Positions 1 through 7,860 of a stretch of DNA of 23,570 bases are shown piece after piece. Every line of letters starts with the position of its first letter. Position 1 is the stretch's first letter. The DNA lies in the NCBI GenBank assembly GCA_900549625.1, contig URPE01000019.1:1-23570 (forward strand), read 5' to 3'. This DNA is from an uncultured Mycoplasmatota bacterium. Its GTDB lineage: Bacteria; Bacillota_I; Bacilli_A; RF39; UBA660. The notes under the pieces are model-generated. The model saw only the letters and a list, made by a program, of their open reading frames with translations, did not search any database and was not told where the DNA came from. A program made the translations under genes and the position numbers.

Positions 1-52
1 TAAAAAATCTTATTACCATAGATTGGTATCTTTACACAAAGTTTTTTACACT

Positions 53-99
53 CTCCGAAATTAATATATCATTATTATTTTCGAAGTTTTTTTATTTTT
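53..99 (+). terminator. Intrinsic terminator of a gene left of the window
   Basis: Arms at 53-66 and 73-86 pair over 14 positions with two mismatches around a 6-base loop, and a run of seven T follows at 87-93, then more T. The T run lies on the plus-strand 3' side, so it would end a plus-strand gene entering from the left and converging on the HAD gene. No such gene is visible in the window. Confidence 0.6.
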
Positions 100-126
100 A
101 AGTTAATATAAATTTTTTATTAACAA

Positions 127-729
127 CTAATTATTTTTATCTATAATGTTATTAATCTTTAAATTTAAGGTATTATAATTATCTGAATTATATTTAATTG
201 TTTTAAATCCTAGTTTTGTTGCTGTTTCGATATTATTTTGATCATCATCAATAAATAAACATTCTTTCGTAATTAAATCATATTTATTTAATAATATTTT
301 ATAAATTTCAATATTTGGCTTTACAGTATTATAATCACATGAATATACGTCTCCATCAATATATTGATAAAAATCTAGTGTTCTCAAATAGTTTGCAGTT
401 TCTTTATTGTTATTCGATAGCAAATAAATGTTATATTTTTTATTTTTTAAATCAAGTAACATATTTAAAACTTCTAAATTGAAAGGTCTATATTTATAAT
501 AATTAATTAATTTTTCTTTTATTTCATTAGAAATTGTTGATTTAAAATTACATTGATAAAAGAAACTATCCAATGAAATTAATCCTAAGTCCAATTTTGA
601 CCAATTATTAAAAAAATTATTTTTAATATCATGATATGTTTCATCATCTAAGTTTAAGTTATCTAATACAATAGATGGTTTGCCTTTCAAAATAACATTA
701 CCTAAATCAAAAATACAATTTTTTATCAT
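127..729 (-). CDS. HAD-superfamily phosphatase (YihX-like, HAD-IA)
   Basis: Cytosolic hydrolase of 200 residues, the usual size for subfamily IA. The sequence shows the HAD motifs in order: motif I FDLGNV with nucleophile D8, motif II LLSNN around S105, the motif III lysine in TVKPN (K137) and the acidic FIDDDQNN (D161/D162). The residue two after the nucleophile is Gly rather than the usual Asp, as in the YihX/haloacid-dehalogenase-like branch. Those enzymes act on small phosphorylated substrates such as sugar phosphates; the true substrate cannot be told from sequence. The start is ATG at 729 with an AAGGTGA ribosome site about 8 bases upstream. The stop is TAG. It stands alone, with no operon partner close by. 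Confidence 0.85.
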   Translation of the reverse strand: MIKNCIFDLGNVILKGKPSIVLDNLNLDDETYHDIKNNFFNNWSKLDLGLISLDSFFYQCNFKSTISNEIKEKLINYYKYRPFNLEVLNMLLDLKNKKYNIYLLSNNNKETANYLRTLDFYQYIDGDVYSCDYNTVKPNIEIYKILLNKYDLITKECLFIDDDQNNIETATKLGFKTIKYNSDNYNTLNLKINNIIDKNN

Positions 730-922
730 TCTTAATTCACCTTATTTTATTTACTAATTTTAAACATTTTGAATATGATTTTGATTCTTAATCATATCTT
801 TTTTTATATCTTCTAATCCTAACATTATTATCGCATTTATTTACATATTAGTCTGATTTAGTATATTCAATCATAATGAAAAATATTCTGTACAAATTTA
901 TTTACTAAGTACATATGACATT

Positions 923-1693
923 TTAAACACGTTTTATATATTTATTCCCTTTATTTCTTATTTTTTCCATTTTTTCTTTAGTATCATTTAGTACATAGTG
1001 GAATCTATCAATCAATTTGTTTATATAATTATTTTCTTTAATATAAAGCAAACTTTCTTTAAAATACAATCCATATATAAATGCAATATAAGAAATCCAT
1101 ATATCTGCTGGTGTTTTTCTATCTTTATTTAATATAGTTTTTTCACTAATAAAATCGTTAAAAATATTATCTGATATTAATGAAGTCTCAATTTCCTTCT
1201 GTGTTATATTTGCCATCGTATAAATATCATCTTCATATTTTGCTCTAAATGAATCCAATTTATCAGCATCTCTAATAATTTTTGAATGTAATGCTTGTAT
1301 TTCATACATGCTATCAAAATCAACGATATATTTATTATGATTAGCTATAGCAATTTTTATTATTTCATCATATTTATCAAATTCAATAAAGCTCCTAATT
1401 AAATTATTTTCAAATAATAATTTAACACCTAGTGTGGCATGGTCATAATTATTTATATCTTCTCTAAAACTTTTCAACTCTTTTGCTTGGTCAAATCTTC
1501 CTATATCATGTAAAAGTGCTATTATAAGTGCAACTTCTTTATTTTCATTATCTAGATTCATTTTTTTACATAAAAATTTTGCATTACTAACTACATGAAG
1601 CGTATGGTTTAACTTATGTCTAACTTTAGTATTATTCATATCATAATTATTATTTACAAAATTTATAAATTTTTCTAATGCACACTCAAACAT
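923..1693 (-). CDS. HD-domain phosphohydrolase
   Basis: Predicted metal-dependent phosphohydrolase of 256 residues. The HD signature is complete: H33, the H62-D63 pair in LLHDIGRF, H85, H119 and D144 in RDADKLD. Members of this superfamily cleave phosphomonoesters or phosphodiesters, often of nucleotides. The spacing of conserved His residues (HD, then YDHA, then NHN) resembles small stand-alone HD proteins rather than RelA/SpoT or RNase Y. There is no membrane segment, so it is cytosolic. Start ATG 1693 has an AGGAG site 6 bases upstream. It is separated from the HAD gene by 193 bases and probably has its own promoter. The exact substrate is unknown. Confidence 0.85.
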   Translation of the reverse strand: MFECALEKFINFVNNNYDMNNTKVRHKLNHTLHVVSNAKFLCKKMNLDNENKEVALIIALLHDIGRFDQAKELKSFREDINNYDHATLGVKLLFENNLIRSFIEFDKYDEIIKIAIANHNKYIVDFDSMYEIQALHSKIIRDADKLDSFRAKYEDDIYTMANITQKEIETSLISDNIFNDFISEKTILNKDRKTPADIWISYIAFIYGLYFKESLLYIKENNYINKLIDRFHYVLNDTKEKMEKIRNKGNKYIKRV

Positions 1694-2182
1694 ATTTTTC
1701 TCCTATATTTTCTAATTGTGTTTAATGTAAATTCAATAATTGGAACTATAATACATATTCTTGTTCAACTAGCTTCCCATGTTTTATTTAATTTGACTTT
1801 TTTATTTCTTTTTCAACCTTCATAACAAACAACTTCTTAATTATAGAATTATTTCTATGAATGAATACATTATATCATTAATTTAATTAAAGCATAAAAA
1901 AAAAATTTTAGAATACTATTTGCATAATTGAATTTATATGACTAAATTATTTTAGTGATTGATTCAAAATTAGTGAGCTATAGATTCCTATTGTATATGC
2001 GAACTATTCTACTTTAGATATTAACTCATAATTAGATTGTTTTTAATATTACTTCATATTTTGACTACATCAAGCATTAACTATTATATTTAATATAATA
2101 GAACTAATCGTTTTCAAGACTTAGCTCCCATCTATGAAAAAACGGGAACTTTGAATTTAATTTAGTGATTTGAAATTTAGAC
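1694..2182. other. Intergenic stretch, little found
   Basis: Very AT-rich. I found no reading frame with a ribosome site and no RNA gene. One 7-base hairpin (2126-2132 with 2147-2153) has a G-T pair that works only if transcribed from the minus strand. It has no T run and I assign no role. Confidence 0.4.
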
Positions 2183-2211
2183 TTGTAAAATAGTCTTTTT
2201 TTTGGTATATT
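2183..2211 (+). promoter_or_regulatory. Sigma-A-type promoter of the 40-residue protein gene
   Basis: TTGTAA at 2183-2188 and TATATT at 2206-2211 are separated by exactly 17 bases. The predicted start near 2218 leaves a leader of only about 17 bases before the ATG. Confidence 0.55.
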
Positions 2212-2234
2212 TTTAGTAGTTTGGAGGTCAGTTT

Positions 2235-2357
2235 ATGAAGGTTTATAAGAAAAATTTACCAGATGGTGTAAAGAAAATGTTCGCTTATGAACGTGGTGTA
2301 AAAGTTAAGCTTTTAAATAAAAAATATTATGATAAGAAAAAAAAGAGTTCTAAATAA
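2235..2357 (+). CDS. Small basic protein, 40 residues, unknown
   Basis: The frame runs ATG 2235 to TAA 2357 and has a GGAGG ribosome site at 2223-2227, 7 bases before the start. It has its own promoter (2183-2211) and a terminator whose hairpin begins inside its last codons, so it is a complete single-gene unit. The product is strongly basic, rich in lysine and tyrosine, ends in KKKKSSK, and has no membrane segment or cysteine. Such composition would suit RNA or ribosome binding, but that is inference; I do not recognise the family. The complete set of expression signals is the main reason to call it real. Confidence 0.6.
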   Translation: MKVYKKNLPDGVKKMFAYERGVKVKLLNKKYYDKKKKSSK

Positions 2358-2380
2358 TTAAGTTTAGGGCTCTTTATTCA
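2345..2380 (+). terminator. Terminator of the 40-residue protein gene
   Basis: Arms 2345-2354 and 2363-2372 form a 10-pair stem (two G-U pairs) with an 8-base loop, then TTTATT. The G-U pairs exist only in plus-strand RNA. It overlaps the stop of its own gene and touches the stop of the convergent nuclease gene. Confidence 0.6.
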
Positions 2381-3096
2381 TTTAATTTGGAATTGCCAGT
2401 TAAGTAGTCGATTGTGATGCCTTTTTGCACGTTGTAAACATAAATTGAGAAAGATAAGCCTTGGCCATTATCTTCAACTGATCTAGCCTCCATCAAAACA
2501 CCACTGGCAACAAGATTATCGTTTAAGAATAGGGGGTTAACACGGTACAAAACATGATTTTTAGTTTCTTTAATGTATTTAGCTACTTTGTTTTCATACT
2601 CTAGCATAACGCCTGTATTCATTTGTCTTGTGCAAGTTATAAGGTTTTTGGGATTAGCATTTTCACCAGTTAATTGGTATCCTATTAAGTGACAACGGTT
2701 ATATAAGTATTTACCATCAACATTATCGTATTTAATTGTATGCCAGCCACTTGGTTTTATCATGCCAATAGATTCACGTTCTTTCGTAGGCATTAAATCA
2801 ATGCCAATATTAGCAATTGCTGGGCCACATCTACCTAGGTTATCTAGTTCGCTAAAGATTTGATAAGATTCATTTTTATAATCACTTTCGGCAAAATTTG
2901 GTACATTATTATTAATATATATAAAATCTTTACCATTATATTCAGGTATTTCATTTACGGCATAAGAAACGTTATTATTAACTGTGTTATCATTAAGTTG
3001 ATAGTAGCCTAGATAAAAACAAAGAAGAAGAGCTACAAACCCTGTTATTATTTCTTTATTAGTTAATTGTTTTTTCTTTTTTCTTTTTTTTGCCAT
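2374..3096 (-). CDS. Membrane-anchored DNA/RNA non-specific endonuclease (EndA-like)
   Basis: Extracytoplasmic nuclease of the beta-beta-alpha-metal fold, 240 residues. After a lysine-rich start there is one membrane segment (about residues 16-32), then the nuclease domain. It carries the family signature in YNRCHLIGYQL with the catalytic His, and NLITC..QMNTGVM with the metal-binding Asn, as in streptococcal EndA, where DRSHLL is the equivalent. EndA degrades one strand during DNA uptake or digests external DNA; the same role here is inference, since no competence gene is adjacent. I place the start at ATG 3096. A GTG three codons earlier (3105) is itself part of the AGGTG ribosome site that lies 6 bases before 3096. 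Confidence 0.85.
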   Translation of the reverse strand: MAKKRKKKKQLTNKEIITGFVALLLCFYLGYYQLNDNTVNNNVSYAVNEIPEYNGKDFIYINNNVPNFAESDYKNESYQIFSELDNLGRCGPAIANIGIDLMPTKERESIGMIKPSGWHTIKYDNVDGKYLYNRCHLIGYQLTGENANPKNLITCTRQMNTGVMLEYENKVAKYIKETKNHVLYRVNPLFLNDNLVASGVLMEARSVEDNGQGLSFSIYVYNVQKGITIDYLTGNSKLNE

Positions 3097-3194
3097 ATTA
3101 TTCACCTACTTATTTTAAGTTTATCATATTTTAAAAAATAATGTTACTATAAATCAAATTTGTTTATTGAAAAAAGGTATGGAAACAGCAAGAA

Positions 3195-3231
3195 AAAGAA
3201 AAAAGAAAAAAGTGTCAATTCAGACACTTTT
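3195..3231 (-). terminator. Terminator after tRNA-Met
   Basis: Nine-base arms 3208-3216 and 3223-3231 (GTGTC/GACAC core) with a 6-base loop are followed on the minus strand by a T-rich run through about 3195. It would end the tRNA transcript before the nuclease gene. Confidence 0.75.
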
Positions 3232-3244
3232 GTGTATTTAAATA

Positions 3245-3321
3245 TGGTAGCGGGAGAGGGATTTGAACCCCCGACACCGTGGGTATGAACCGCGTGCTCT
3301 AGCCAACTGAGCTATCCCGCC
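3245..3321 (-). tRNA. tRNA-Met (CAT anticodon), elongator type
   Basis: 77 bases including an encoded CCA. All arms can be folded: a 7-pair acceptor with G1-U72, a D arm, an anticodon loop TTCATAC with CAT at 3285-3287, a 5-base variable loop and a T arm with TTCAAAT. The G1-U72 pair and the lack of three consecutive G-C pairs in the anticodon stem argue against the initiator. It closely resembles the Bacillus elongator tRNA-Met. A lysidine-modified tRNA-Ile2 also has a CAT gene anticodon and cannot be fully excluded. The anticodon stem contains a C29-A41 mismatch. Confidence 0.92.
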
Positions 3322-3335
3322 ATAAGAACAAGAAA

Positions 3336-3364
3336 ATTATAACAAAATAAAAATGGATATTCAA
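3336..3364 (-). promoter_or_regulatory. Promoter of tRNA-Met
   Basis: On the minus strand, TTGAAT (3359-3364) and TATAAT (3336-3341) are 17 bases apart, placing the start a few bases before the tRNA 5' end. Confidence 0.7.
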
Positions 3365-3374
3365 GTGGTTTTTG

Positions 3375-3408
3375 CATAAAAAAAGAAGAAATTTGTTGTT
3401 TCTTCTTT
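3375..3408 (-). terminator. Terminator of prsA
   Basis: Ten-base arms 3382-3391 and 3399-3408 with a 7-base loop are followed on the minus strand by a T run. The hairpin includes the prsA stop codon. Confidence 0.75.
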
Positions 3409-4417
3409 AATTTTTACTAGAATTACTCTTAGCTTGGGTTATTTGATTAGCGATGTAATTAGAATATTTTGATTTAATATCACTATCTAATATATCCATA
3501 CCAGCATCTTTACGCATTTTATCAAGGGCTGTAATTTGAATTGTTTTATCACTATCAATTAAGTTCTTAGCAAGTGTTTCTGTAATTTCACTTTCTTTAT
3601 CTTCGTATGATGGTTTTTCACTTGATGATTCACGGTAAATAATGTGATAACCTAATTCAGTTGTAATAATTGACTTTGAATATTCACCATCTTTTAGGTT
3701 TCTAGCACTCTTTAATAATTCATCATATTTATTAGATAAAGTACCAGTATTGATAGCACCTAGACTACCACCATTATCTTTAGTTGCATCATCGTTTGAG
3801 TATTCTTTAGCAAGTGTTTTAAATGTTTCTAATTTATTATCGGCTTTATTTAATTTTTCAATTACTTCATTTGCTTTTTTCTTAGCTGCTTCTTCTAATT
3901 TAGTTTTTTCATCATCTTTAGTATCATCAGTTACACCAGTAGTGATTAAGATATGACGAACAGTCACGTCACCATAAATGTTTTTATCATAATATGATTT
4001 TTTCTCTTTATCTGACACTTGTGTTTTAGCATAGTCTAAGGTAGCGTAATTTCTTAGATTAGATAAATAGACACTTTTTGTGTAATTATCTACTGAACCG
4101 TAATAGTAAGTAATTTGATCTTCACCATAAGTTTCTTTCATTGATTTTACAGTACTTTCTGCACTACTTTTAGCATCACTTAACTTATCAGGATATTTTT
4201 GCTCTAATATTTTTGTATCCATTAGAGTAATAAGAGAATCAAGAGCATAACTTTCTTTCATTTTATTATAAAGATCACCAGCTGAAATATTTAAAACATT
4301 ATCAGTAAAACTTGCAACTGCTTGGCTACCATCACTTAGGGTAGGGGTCACTTTACCACAGCCACATAACATAAGAGTGCAAGCACCAAGTGCAATTAAT
4401 TTTTTTGTCTTATTCAT
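3407..4417 (-). CDS. prsA: PrsA-like foldase lipoprotein (parvulin PPIase)
   Basis: Extracytoplasmic peptidyl-prolyl isomerase that helps secreted proteins, and in Bacillus the penicillin-binding proteins, to fold. A lipoprotein signal peptide ends in the lipobox LCGC, so Cys20 would be lipidated. A helical SurA-N/PrsA-like region follows, then a parvulin domain at about residues 150-265 beginning VRHILI, with GGSLG and the final ELGYHIIY typical of the family. At 336 residues it is somewhat longer than Bacillus PrsA (about 290); the loop after VRHILI is enlarged and acidic/lysine-rich. The start is ATG 4417. The ATG at 4423 lies only 1 base from the GGAG site, while 4417 is 7 bases away. Confidence 0.88.
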   Translation of the reverse strand: MNKTKKLIALGACTLMLCGCGKVTPTLSDGSQAVASFTDNVLNISAGDLYNKMKESYALDSLITLMDTKILEQKYPDKLSDAKSSAESTVKSMKETYGEDQITYYYGSVDNYTKSVYLSNLRNYATLDYAKTQVSDKEKKSYYDKNIYGDVTVRHILITTGVTDDTKDDEKTKLEEAAKKKANEVIEKLNKADNKLETFKTLAKEYSNDDATKDNGGSLGAINTGTLSNKYDELLKSARNLKDGEYSKSIITTELGYHIIYRESSSEKPSYEDKESEITETLAKNLIDSDKTIQITALDKMRKDAGMDILDSDIKSKYSNYIANQITQAKSNSSKN

Positions 4418-4447
4418 AAACATTCTCCATTTCTTTTAAACAAACCT

Positions 4448-4477
4448 ATTATAACACGTAAAGTTTTAGTTTTACAA
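4448..4477 (-). promoter_or_regulatory. Promoter of prsA
   Basis: On the minus strand, TTGTAA (4472-4477) and TATAAT (4448-4453) are 18 bases apart. Confidence 0.6.
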
Positions 4478-4550
4478 GGTTTTAGACATGCACATTTTCA
4501 TAATTTATCCATAAACTATAAATGAAAAGACAAATAAAGGAGGGAGTTTT

Positions 4551-4640
4551 ATGAACTACTGTCAAGAAAATGGGTTTGGACCTGCAATCATTTTAGTTTT
4601 ATTCATATTACTAATTTTAATTGTAGGGGCATTCATTTAG
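4551..4640 (+). CDS. Tiny single-pass membrane protein, YjcZ-like (29 residues)
   Basis: A frame of 29 codons with AGGAGGGAG about 6 bases before the ATG. After a polar start with one Cys comes GFGPAIILVLFILLILIVGA, which matches the hallmark of the tiny bacillary membrane family typified by YjcZ (F-ALI-VLFILLIIVG). Members of this family in Bacillus are associated with sporulation and inserted in membranes; their molecular role is not known. Here two copies follow one another (this and the gene at 4663). The region upstream has CATAnnnTA sequences (4499-4507, 4510-4518) that resemble the -10 of mother-cell sigma factors, though such matches are common in AT-rich DNA. Confidence 0.75.
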   Translation: MNYCQENGFGPAIILVLFILLILIVGAFI

Positions 4641-4662
4641 TCTTTAATTAAGGAGGTGCCTT

Positions 4663-4788
4663 ATGAGTTGTTGCAAAAAATCCGGTAATAACGAAATTAA
4701 TAGTAATGGTAATTTCTTAAACGGAGCATTCATTATTTTAGTTTTATATATTTTACTTGCAATTATTCTAGGAGGAATTTTGTTCTAA
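4663..4788 (+). CDS. Tiny single-pass membrane protein, YjcZ-like (41 residues)
   Basis: Second tandem copy, 23 bases after the first, with its own AAGGAGGTG ribosome site. The N-terminal half is polar and starts MSCCKK, then an Asn/Gly-rich linker, then a membrane helix NGAFIILVLYILLAIILGG aligned with that of the first copy. The Cys pair might bind metal or form disulfides; this is speculation. It shares the transcript with the first copy and ends in a GAAA-loop terminator, so the two make a self-contained two-gene unit. Confidence 0.7.
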   Translation: MSCCKKSGNNEINSNGNFLNGAFIILVLYILLAIILGGILF

Positions 4789-4814
4789 GAGGAGGGAAAC
4801 CTTCTTTTTTTTAA
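4787..4814 (+). terminator. Terminator of the tiny membrane protein pair
   Basis: Stem 4787-4795 with 4800-4808 closed by a GAAA tetraloop, then a run of T. The first stem bases are the stop codon of the second tiny gene. Confidence 0.7.
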
Positions 4815-4820
4815 AATATA

Positions 4821-4849
4821 AAGACAAATAATTAAAAATTTGATAAAAT
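4821..4849 (+). promoter_or_regulatory. Possible promoter of the HerA-like gene
   Basis: AAGACA at 4821-4826 and TAAAAT at 4844-4849, spacer 17. The -35 is imperfect. Confidence 0.4.
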
Positions 4850-4874
4850 GTTTATAGAATAAAGAAGGGATAAT

Positions 4875-6629
4875 ATGTTTGGAAAAGTAATTAATATTGA
4901 AGACACATTAGTAACGGTTGAAAATTTAAGTAATGCACCTTGCTTGTATTTAAAAGATGTTCATGTTGTTTTTATGGAGCAAAATAGAAAAATTGTAGGT
5001 AGAATAACACATGTCGGTAATAAAGAATTTATTATTTTATTAATTGGTGAGATAGTGGGTAATGATTTTGTTGAAGGTATTTATAGACAGCCTAACTTAC
5101 AAGGGTCACCACGTATTGTTAATGCTCAAGAATTAACAAGTTTTATTGGTAGCCAAAATTTAAATGATAAAGGCGTTATGGTACTTGGTAAATCTTTGTT
5201 ATATGAAAATTTTACTGTAACTGGTAGTTTAGATGACTTTTTTTCTAATCACTTTGCTATTATTGGCAACTCGGGGGCTGGTAAATCATGTGGTGTAGCA
5301 AGAATAATTCAAAATGTTTTTTATTGTAATGATAAATTACCAGAGAATGCGCATATTATTTTATTTGATGCCTATGGCGAATATAATGCTGCCTTTCAAA
5401 ATTTAAGTAATGTAAATTCTAAATTAAACTTTAAAAATTATCGTAATGAAAGAGAAGATGTATCTAATTGTATTCAAATACCACCTTATTTTTTAGATGC
5501 TGATGATTTAGCTATATTACTTGATGTTACTGATGCTTCTTTAATTCCAATACTTGAGAAAACCCTTCAATATGTTGGTATTTTTAAAAGCGAAGATCCA
5601 GTATCAATAGAATATAAAAATGATATTATTGCTACTTGTTTATTAGATGTTTTATCAAGTGGTAAAAATAGTTCACAAATAAGAGATCAAATATTAAGTA
5701 TTTTGAATAAATATCATACTGATGATTTGAATGAAGCAAGTGAAATAAAAGAACCAGGTTATATAAGAACAATAAGACAGTGTTTAAATATTGATGCACA
5801 AGGGAAAATTAATGCGATTTCCCAAGTAATTGATTTTTTAAGTCAATTTAAAAAGAAAAATATTACGGAGTATAGTGTTGTACCTAATTTGTATTATACT
5901 TTAGAAGATATATACGATGCTTTAGAGTTTGCGTTACTTAGTGAAGGAGTCTTTAATAGTGAAAGTGTTTATGATAAGGCTAATTCTTTAAAAGTTCATT
6001 TACATCATATTATTAATAGTCCTAATAAAAAGTATTTTGAGTATCCTAGTGTTGTTAGTAAGAAAAGTTATATTGAAGGTTTATTTAAAATGCCAACGGG
6101 TGAGAATGCACAAATTGTTAATGTTAATTTAGATAGTTTAGAAGATAGATTTGCTAAAGTTCTTACTAAATTATATTCAAAATTATTCTTTAATTATGCG
6201 ACTAATTTAAGTGATAGGGGTTCTTTTCCAATTAATATTATTTTAGAAGAAGCCCATCGTTATGTTAATAATGATCGTGATATTGATGTTTTAGGTTATA
6301 ATATTTTTGAAAGAATTACAAAAGAGGGAAGAAAGTATGGAGTTATATTAGGCCTTATTACGCAAAGACCTAGTGAACTATCAAAAACCGTATTTTCACA
6401 ATGTTCTAATTTCTTTATTTTTAGAATATTTCATCCTGAGGATTATAACATGATTGATGCGATTATTTCTAGTTCGGCTAGAGAAGAGCTAAAAAAATTA
6501 AAGACGTTAAGAAAAGGTGTAATGCTTGCTTTTGGGTCGGCATTTAAATTACCATTTTTAGTTAAACTTGATATGCCAAATCCTGCTCCTTTAAGTAGTA
6601 ATGTTAAAATGACGGAGAAATGGTTTTAA
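4875..6629 (+). CDS. HerA/DUF87-family hexameric ATPase
   Basis: DNA-translocating ATPase of the HerA-FtsK class, 584 residues. An N-terminal beta-rich HAS-barrel region (about 1-100) is followed by Walker A GNSGAGKS (131-138), the HerA-typical LFDAYGEY (163-170), a long helical insert (about 200-400), Walker B IILEEAH (455-461), EGRKYG and the sensor TQRPS (496-500). HerA works with the nuclease NurA in archaea, and in bacteria with various effector nucleases or Sir2 proteins in defence. No NurA or other partner lies next to it: upstream is a terminator, downstream a bidirectional terminator, so it is a single-gene unit. A chromosome-handling or repair role, or an effector encoded elsewhere, are both possible. 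Confidence 0.85.
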   Translation: MFGKVINIEDTLVTVENLSNAPCLYLKDVHVVFMEQNRKIVGRITHVGNKEFIILLIGEIVGNDFVEGIYRQPNLQGSPRIVNAQELTSFIGSQNLNDKGVMVLGKSLLYENFTVTGSLDDFFSNHFAIIGNSGAGKSCGVARIIQNVFYCNDKLPENAHIILFDAYGEYNAAFQNLSNVNSKLNFKNYRNEREDVSNCIQIPPYFLDADDLAILLDVTDASLIPILEKTLQYVGIFKSEDPVSIEYKNDIIATCLLDVLSSGKNSSQIRDQILSILNKYHTDDLNEASEIKEPGYIRTIRQCLNIDAQGKINAISQVIDFLSQFKKKNITEYSVVPNLYYTLEDIYDALEFALLSEGVFNSESVYDKANSLKVHLHHIINSPNKKYFEYPSVVSKKSYIEGLFKMPTGENAQIVNVNLDSLEDRFAKVLTKLYSKLFFNYATNLSDRGSFPINIILEEAHRYVNNDRDIDVLGYNIFERITKEGRKYGVILGLITQRPSELSKTVFSQCSNFFIFRIFHPEDYNMIDAIISSSAREELKKLKTLRKGVMLAFGSAFKLPFLVKLDMPNPAPLSSNVKMTEKWF

Positions 6630-6654
6630 AAAAGAAGGTTTTAGACCTTCTTTT
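6630..6654. terminator. Bidirectional terminator
   Basis: Ten-base perfect arms 6630-6639 and 6645-6654 with a 5-base loop have A on one side and T on the other, so they end the HerA gene (plus) and the membrane protein gene (minus). Confidence 0.8.
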
Positions 6655-7759
6655 AATATTCATAAAATTCATAAGGATTTTCGGTAGTACCCATACCATT
6701 TTTGTATACAAGATCAGTTGGTAAGGCTATTACTAACCTAATATCTTTTTTAGCATTTGCTACATCTAATACTATTGCACCAGTGTTATTGGCTGAATAT
6801 ACTTCATATGAGTTTTCGTTTGTACCATTCATAAACCAATACTTGTTAGTAGATTTAGATAAGTAGTTATAGTTAGAACAGTTTTTAGAACTACTTACTA
6901 AGCATTGGGGGTCAACAGAAGCATTCATGTAATCATATACGGCTAATAAAGATATTGGTGTTTTATAAGTACTAAAACATTCAATAGCCCCAGTTTTGTC
7001 TTGATCCATTTCGCTTCTTGAATGAGTACAAGCGTCCATTACTTGTAAATAATTGTGATAGTTTTTAAAATAGTTTTCATAAAAGTCATTTAATGTTAAG
7101 TACATACGACTACTTGCAAAATCATTTTTGCCTTTATAGTTATTAGTTGATTCGTTAAAGCGATCATCATATACATACATTGTTTTGTTATTTAAAGTAT
7201 CACTTAAAACTAAATAAATCATGTCATCATTAAATTTTAAGATACGCCAAGAATAATTGACAAATTTAACATAGTTATTTACGTATTCACCACGGTAAGT
7301 ATAATAATCATTTAATTCATATAAACCATTACCACTATCTTTTATTTTTTCACTACTTAAGATAATATCTTTAAGAGTAGTTGTTTCATAATTAGGGCAA
7401 GATAGGCTAGGTGTATATCTTAATGAGCCTTCATTATAAATAATTGTTACTTTTCCACTACAACCTTTTTCTTTACTTAGTTTATCTAATTCTTTTAGAT
7501 ATTTACCACTTATTAAAGTAGATGTTTCAATTGTCTCTATTTCTTTCATTTCATTTGGAATTAAGTCTTTATGTTCTTTTAAATAAGTCTTGGTACTACT
7601 AACCATCATGTTTTCGATCTCTTTATAACTATATCTTCTAAAAATATTAACTAATATAACTATTAAGGCAATTACAATTATAATGCTTAGTATTGTAATA
7701 CCTGCTATTAATAAAACTTTCTTTTTATCATATTCCCATAATTCTTTTAAATTTTTCAT
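6653..7759 (-). CDS. Membrane-anchored surface protein, unknown
   Basis: 368 residues. A short charged start is followed by one hydrophobic helix (about 15-40) and then a Tyr/Asn/Ser-rich extracellular region. A helical stretch (43-90) is followed by a domain with paired cysteines (GCSGK and LSCPNY), then NNYVKFVNYSWRI and a C-terminal GTTENPYEF. The pattern (V.NYV.F....WRI ... G.GT...PY) recurs in surface proteins of uncultured Bacillota by my recollection, but I know no function. The N-terminal helix without a cleavage motif suggests a type II-style anchor; a pilin-like role is possible but the usual prepilin site is not visible. Start ATG 7759 has AAGGAG about 10 bases upstream. Confidence 0.7.
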   Translation of the reverse strand: MKNLKELWEYDKKKVLLIAGITILSIIIVIALIVILVNIFRRYSYKEIENMMVSSTKTYLKEHKDLIPNEMKEIETIETSTLISGKYLKELDKLSKEKGCSGKVTIIYNEGSLRYTPSLSCPNYETTTLKDIILSSEKIKDSGNGLYELNDYYTYRGEYVNNYVKFVNYSWRILKFNDDMIYLVLSDTLNNKTMYVYDDRFNESTNNYKGKNDFASSRMYLTLNDFYENYFKNYHNYLQVMDACTHSRSEMDQDKTGAIECFSTYKTPISLLAVYDYMNASVDPQCLVSSSKNCSNYNYLSKSTNKYWFMNGTNENSYEVYSANNTGAIVLDVANAKKDIRLVIALPTDLVYKNGMGTTENPYEFYEY

Positions 7760-7782
7760 AACTCTAATCTCCTTATAAAGAA

Positions 7783-7811
7783 ATTATACAAAAAAGAAAC
7801 ATAAAAAGCAA
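7783..7811 (-). promoter_or_regulatory. Promoter of the anchored surface protein gene
   Basis: On the minus strand, TTGCTT (7806-7811) and TATAAT (7783-7788), spacer 17. It lies downstream of the rpsD terminator, so the gene has its own transcription start. Confidence 0.6.
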
Positions 7812-7832
7812 TTTAATTATTGTATAAAGCCA

Positions 7833-7860
7833 ATAAAAAAATGTCCATTTGGACACTTTA
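7833..7860 (-). terminator. Terminator of rpsD
   Basis: On the minus strand a 7-pair stem (AGTGTCC with GGACATT, 7840-7857) with a 4-base AAAT loop, then seven T, directly after the stop codon. Confidence 0.8.

Noticed and set aside
4504..4512. TTATCCATA resembling a DnaA box
   Set aside because: A single imperfect site without a cluster, dnaA or dnaN; expected by chance in such AT-rich DNA.
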